Translations under genes and position numbers: made by a program
Source of the DNA: Carnobacterium iners
Lineage (GTDB): Bacteria; Bacillota; Bacilli; Lactobacillales; Carnobacteriaceae
Length of the DNA stretch: 64,000 bases
Direction: 5' to 3'
Assembly: GCF_900177385.1 (NCBI RefSeq)
Contig: NZ_FXBJ01000002.1
Span: forward strand, 996,001-1,060,000
The notes under the pieces: model-generated
Database searches by the model: none
The model's input: the letters and a program-made list of their open reading frames with translations, nothing else
What the model was told of the DNA's origin: nothing
Part shown: positions 61,071 through 64,000 of the stretch, one piece after another
Position numbering within the stretch: the stretch's first letter is position 1
Layout: each line of letters begins with the position of its first letter

Positions 61071-62429
61071 ATGGAAAAATATGATGTAATCGTAATAGGT
61101 GGAGGAGCGGGCGGTTTAACCGTCGCTTCAGGGGCAAGTTCTCTTGGAGCCAAAGTAGCATTAGTTGAAAAAGGACAGTATCTTGGTGGCGATTGTCTGC
61201 ATGTTGGATGTGTTCCTTCAAAAGCATTGATTCAAGCTGCGAAAGATAGTTATAGAGCAAAAAATAAAGCCACTAAATTAGGGCTCCATGTTTCTGGAGA
61301 GGTAGATATGAAAGAAGTGAAAAAACGTGTTCAAGCATCTGTTTCAACGATTCAAAAACAGGATAGTGATGAGCGTTTTTTGAATATGGGAATAGATATC
61401 TATAGAGGAAATGGTAAATTTACTTCTGAAAATACTTTTATGATAAAAGATACTGAAATTTATGGGAAGCGGATCATCATTGCTACCGGTTCAAGACCAT
61501 TTGTTCCAAAAATTGAGGGACTAGAGGAAGCAGGATATTGGACGAATGAAACGTTATTTCAACAAGAAGTTCTACCAAAAGAATTGCTAGTACTTGGAGG
61601 TGGACCGATAGGCTTAGAGTTAGCACAGGCTATGGCTCGTTTGGGATCGGTTGTTACTGTTGTAGAACAAAAAGACTCTCTTTTGAGTACAGAAGATGCT
61701 ACAATTCAAAAAGCGGCAGTAAAAGTGCTTGAATCTGAATTAACGTTTTACTTGAATGCAGAAGTAAAAAAAGTCGAGGTTCAAAATGATAAAAAAATAG
61801 TGATTGTGGATAAAAATGGTCAACAGATAAAACTAGCAGTGGATGAAATTTTAGTAGCAGTGGGACGTCTCCCAAATAGTGATTCACTTCAATTAGAGAA
61901 AATAGGTATTGAAATGGATGAAAGAGGTCATATTTTGACAAATGAAAAGTTGCAAACAAATCTTTCGACTATTTATGCGATTGGAGATGTGAATGGTAAA
62001 TTTCCGTTTACACATGTAGCGGGAGAAGAAGGAAAGACCGCTGTACAAAATGCTGTATTAGGATTCCCTAAAAAGATGAAATATGATCAAATACCTTGGA
62101 TTATCTATACAGATCCTGAAATATTCCATATTGGTTTAACAGAACAAGATGCAAAAGAAAAAAGGATAGCAGTCTCTATTTATGAGATTCCTCTTGCAGA
62201 AGTGGATCGTTTTGTAGCGGACCATGAGGATAGAGGACTTGTCAAAATACTGACAAACTCTAAAGGGAAGATAGTAGGTGCGCATGCATTTGGAAAAGGA
62301 GCGGGTGATTGGATGCAAACCATCGTATTTGCAATCGCACAAAATCATAAAATTGGAGATCTTTCTCAAATGGTTTATCCGTATCCTAATCATGCAGCGG
62401 CTATTCAACGCACAGCAGATTTATATTAG
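61071..62429 (+). CDS. MerA/Lpd-like FAD-dependent disulphide oxidoreductase
   Basis: 452 residues. FAD site VIVIGGGAGGLTVASGASSLG, redox-active disulphide GGDCLHVGCVPSKALI, NAD(P) fold LLVLGGGPIGLELAQAMA, second FAD motif LSTIYAIGDVNGKFPFTHVA. The C-terminal catalytic H-P-x4-E motif of dihydrolipoamide or glutathione reductases is replaced by VYPYPNHAAAIQR, and no C-terminal cysteine pair or HMA domain of MerA is present. So it is neither a standard Lpd nor a mercuric reductase. AAGGCGG precedes the ATG. Last gene of the ynj-like operon. Confidence 0.88.
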   Translation: MEKYDVIVIGGGAGGLTVASGASSLGAKVALVEKGQYLGGDCLHVGCVPSKALIQAAKDSYRAKNKATKLGLHVSGEVDMKEVKKRVQASVSTIQKQDSDERFLNMGIDIYRGNGKFTSENTFMIKDTEIYGKRIIIATGSRPFVPKIEGLEEAGYWTNETLFQQEVLPKELLVLGGGPIGLELAQAMARLGSVVTVVEQKDSLLSTEDATIQKAAVKVLESELTFYLNAEVKKVEVQNDKKIVIVDKNGQQIKLAVDEILVAVGRLPNSDSLQLEKIGIEMDERGHILTNEKLQTNLSTIYAIGDVNGKFPFTHVAGEEGKTAVQNAVLGFPKKMKYDQIPWIIYTDPEIFHIGLTEQDAKEKRIAVSIYEIPLAEVDRFVADHEDRGLVKILTNSKGKIVGAHAFGKGAGDWMQTIVFAIAQNHKIGDLSQMVYPYPNHAAAIQRTADLY

Positions 62430-62519
62430 AGAGAGAAACTATTCTCGGGTTTTCTTCCGAAACTATCTAAAAAATATATTCAATGGTTTAGGTGAAGGTA
62501 AAAAAGCGAATTATTTTAT

Positions 62520-62571
62520 AAAAAAAGCACCATTGATCCTATTGATTGAACAGTTCAATAGCGCTTTTTTT
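62520..62571. terminator. Terminator between convergent flavoprotein genes
   Basis: AAAAAAGC and ATTGA upstream pair with TCAAT and GCGCTTTTTTT downstream. It lies between the two genes, suited to both directions. Confidence 0.75.
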
Positions 62572-62579
62572 AAAAAAGT

Positions 62580-63656
62580 TTAGAAGCGAAAAGAATCTAT
62601 AAAACGTTTGTCGATATGGTGCTTGATTCTCCAAGGTATCTTCCCATGTAAATAAAATGGTCCATAGGTAAGCAGTCCTTCTTGGTTGCCAGTAGATAAG
62701 ATGGACAGAAATCTTTTCTGTGGAATAAAAGGAAGTAAATCCTGGTTTTCTAAATAGCGTTTTAAATTTTGTGTTAGTAATTGGCCTTGTCTCACAGCAT
62801 AAACCCCGTTCTTAGGCAGTAAAGGATACTCTTCTACGGTAGCACAATCGCCAGCTCCAAAAATAAAAGGATACTGTTTGTGTTGTAAGGTATTCTTAAC
62901 AAGCAGAAACCCGATAGCGTCTCTGAGGAGAACGTTTTCTGTAAATAGAGGACTTGCAACGGGTCCGGTTAAAGATAGTAGATGACTCCATTTAATATTA
63001 TGATTTCTATCTGTAATCAGAAAGTTTTGATTGAGGTGCTCGATTCTTTCATTCTCAAAAACTTCTAATCCTTTTCTTTTTGCTACTTGTCTTATTTTTA
63101 TAGATGCCTTTTTTCCATAAGAAGAAAGGAGCGGAGATGAACTGATTAATTTTACATTTGCTTCTTTCTTGTTTGTCTTTCTCCAAGCGGCTGTAGACAG
63201 TGCTAGCTCAACCCCTGCGGACCCACCTCCAATGACTACAGGCTGTTCACCTAATCGGAATGCTTCTATGCTAGTAGCAAACTTATAATTTGGTTTAATA
63301 CTTTTGATAGCAGTGGAGTTAACTAATTTAGAAATGCTGGATCCAATGTTAATGGAAATCGTATCAAAAGAATAGGTATGACCAGAGCTTCCTTCAATGG
63401 TTTTGTCTATAGGGTTCAATCCAATGATAGTGTCCGCAACAAACTTTACAGAAGCTCTGTCACAGAGTTGTTCGATGTTAACGCGGATATCTTCCATTTC
63501 ATATAGCCCTTCTGTAAATCCTGAAAACATCCCTGAATAGTACTGATAAGGGTCTGCAGAAATAAGAACAATTTCATGTGGAATAGAGGTTGTAAGTAGT
63601 TCGCGAAGAAATATAAGGTGCGCGTGACCACCACCGATAAGGACTAATTTACTCAT
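62580..63656 (-). CDS. FAD-dependent oxidoreductase related to the SelD N-terminal extension (TIGR03169-like)
   Basis: 358 residues, NDH-2-like fold. LVLIGGGHAHLIFLRELL (FAD), YYSGMFSGFTEGLYEMEDIRVNIEQLC, SINIGSSISKLV, VVIGGGSAGVELALSTAAW (NAD(P)) and YPFIFGAGDCATVEEYPLLPKNGVYAVRQGQLLTQNL. The opening GGGHAHL and YSGM-type wording are those of the oxidoreductase family found alone or fused in front of selenophosphate synthetase. No selD is in this window. ATG 63656 with GGAG is preferred over GTG 63665. It is convergent with the ynj-like operon. Confidence 0.8.
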   Translation of the reverse strand: MSKLVLIGGGHAHLIFLRELLTTSIPHEIVLISADPYQYYSGMFSGFTEGLYEMEDIRVNIEQLCDRASVKFVADTIIGLNPIDKTIEGSSGHTYSFDTISINIGSSISKLVNSTAIKSIKPNYKFATSIEAFRLGEQPVVIGGGSAGVELALSTAAWRKTNKKEANVKLISSSPLLSSYGKKASIKIRQVAKRKGLEVFENERIEHLNQNFLITDRNHNIKWSHLLSLTGPVASPLFTENVLLRDAIGFLLVKNTLQHKQYPFIFGAGDCATVEEYPLLPKNGVYAVRQGQLLTQNLKRYLENQDLLPFIPQKRFLSILSTGNQEGLLTYGPFYLHGKIPWRIKHHIDKRFIDSFRF

Positions 63657-63726
63657 TACTTTCACTCCAGTGTAAATCTAATTTGTTGAAGATGGATAGG
63701 TTATATCTAAGTTGTATGAGCTTTAT

Positions 63727-64000
63727 ATGGGGCGCTTGTGAGAAAACTCTTAGTTTCAATCAGGGGTTTTCTCGCGTCTCGACCGCCCGCTATTGAATTC
63801 CTTTAGTTGGTTTTGTACATACTGCATGACGACCTCTTTGGATACATCCCCAACGGTGCTTACAAAGTAATTATGAGACCATAACGAGCCTTTCCATAGT
63901 TCCTTTTTTGTATCGGGGAACTGTTTGAACCAGTCACGCGCGGACGCTCCCTTTAAAGCCTTCATCACTGAGCTGATGGCTTTGTTCGGTGGGAAAGACA
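63727..64000. mobile_element. IS605-type element, left end and partial tnpA (runs off the window)
   Basis: The end begins ATGGGGCG (63727) next to CTTTAT (63721-63726). A subterminal hairpin, GAGAAAAC (63740-63747) with GTTTTCTC (63766-63773), fits the TnpA recognition structure. The homologous end of the deleted copy is at 40777-40784. tnpB is expected to the right, on the plus strand. Confidence 0.8.
63756..64000 (-). CDS. tnpA: IS200/IS605 transposase TnpA (C-terminal part)
   Basis: 81 residues up to the right window edge. KAISSVMKALKGASARDWFK and ELWKGSLWSHNYFVSTVGDVSKEVVMQYVQNQ are Y1-transposase signatures; the tyrosine in YVQNQ is the nucleophile that joins DNA ends. The C-terminus is complete, unlike the copy at 40384-40776. 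The HUH motif should lie just outside the window. Probably an intact gene. Confidence 0.88.
   Translation of the reverse strand, partial: SFPPNKAISSVMKALKGASARDWFKQFPDTKKELWKGSLWSHNYFVSTVGDVSKEVVMQYVQNQLKEFNSGRSRREKTPD

Noticed and set aside
1-64000. CRISPR array, tRNA or rRNA genes, prophage
   Set aside because: No regularly spaced direct repeats, cloverleaf-like sequences, rRNA stretches or phage structural genes were recognised on either strand.

Overview
The window is AT-rich (clearly well below 50% GC), low-GC Gram-positive DNA. Strong AGGAGG ribosome sites, sigma-A promoters, lipobox lipoproteins, a DhaKLM/DhaS glycerol module, FNR-like regulators, NrdR boxes and a monomeric class II ribonucleotide reductase point to the order Lactobacillales, most likely a Carnobacteriaceae-type organism. 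The genus is an inference, because no rRNA or other phylogenetic marker is present.

Layout. 0-3 kb: 3' part of a DUF1576 membrane protein gene, a decayed M20 peptidase gene and pdxS without pdxT. 3.3-11 kb: a histidine operon (hisZ-G-D-C-B-A-F-IE-K) preceded by a 24-codon leader peptide with two His-His pairs and a terminator/antiterminator; hisH is missing. 11-18 kb: FAD protein, ZIP metal transporter (apparently lacking a normal start codon), MscS channel, two PH-domain (YdbS/YdbT) proteins and decayed DNA. 18-21.6 kb: MacB-like ABC transporter behind a clear promoter/operator, a cupin, and an XRE regulator broken next to an IS605-family right end. 21.8-25.7 kb: a B12-centred group (DUF4430 lipoprotein, cobalamin adenosyltransferase, class II ribonucleotide reductase with two NrdR boxes). 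25.8-33.8 kb: an FNR regulon with an HMA protein, an unusual P1B-type ATPase, Dps, two FNR paralogues and an acyl-CoA dehydrogenase/EtfBA unit; three perfect FNR boxes sit at exactly the same distance from their -10 elements. 33.9-40 kb: FUSC-like exporter, deoxynucleoside kinase, decayed nucleoside deoxyribosyltransferase, a second UppS-like gene, a lipoprotein, a candidate small RNA and a diguanylate cyclase. 40.2-42.8 kb: an internally deleted IS605-type element, truA, a SOUL protein and a decayed DUF378 gene. 43-49.8 kb: glycerol use (glpK, dhaS, gldA, dhaKLM, Fe-alcohol dehydrogenase). 50.7-54 kb: pyrB-I-K-D with a short-leader attenuator. 54.2-55.7 kb: MarR/nitroreductase/ABM operon. 55.9-63.7 kb: a YnjBCD-type ABC transporter with TMEM64, CDP-alcohol phosphatidyltransferase and a MerA-like flavoprotein, facing a SelD-N-terminal-like flavoprotein; this is the best candidate for an undescribed system. 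The right edge enters a second IS605-type element.

How it fits together: the genes suggest a facultative anaerobe that switches on metal handling and an acyl-CoA/ETF redox unit when FNR is active, uses B12-dependent deoxynucleotide synthesis plus salvage, and ferments glycerol through dihydroxyacetone. The two synthases normally paired with glutaminases (HisF, PdxS) both lack their partner in this window.
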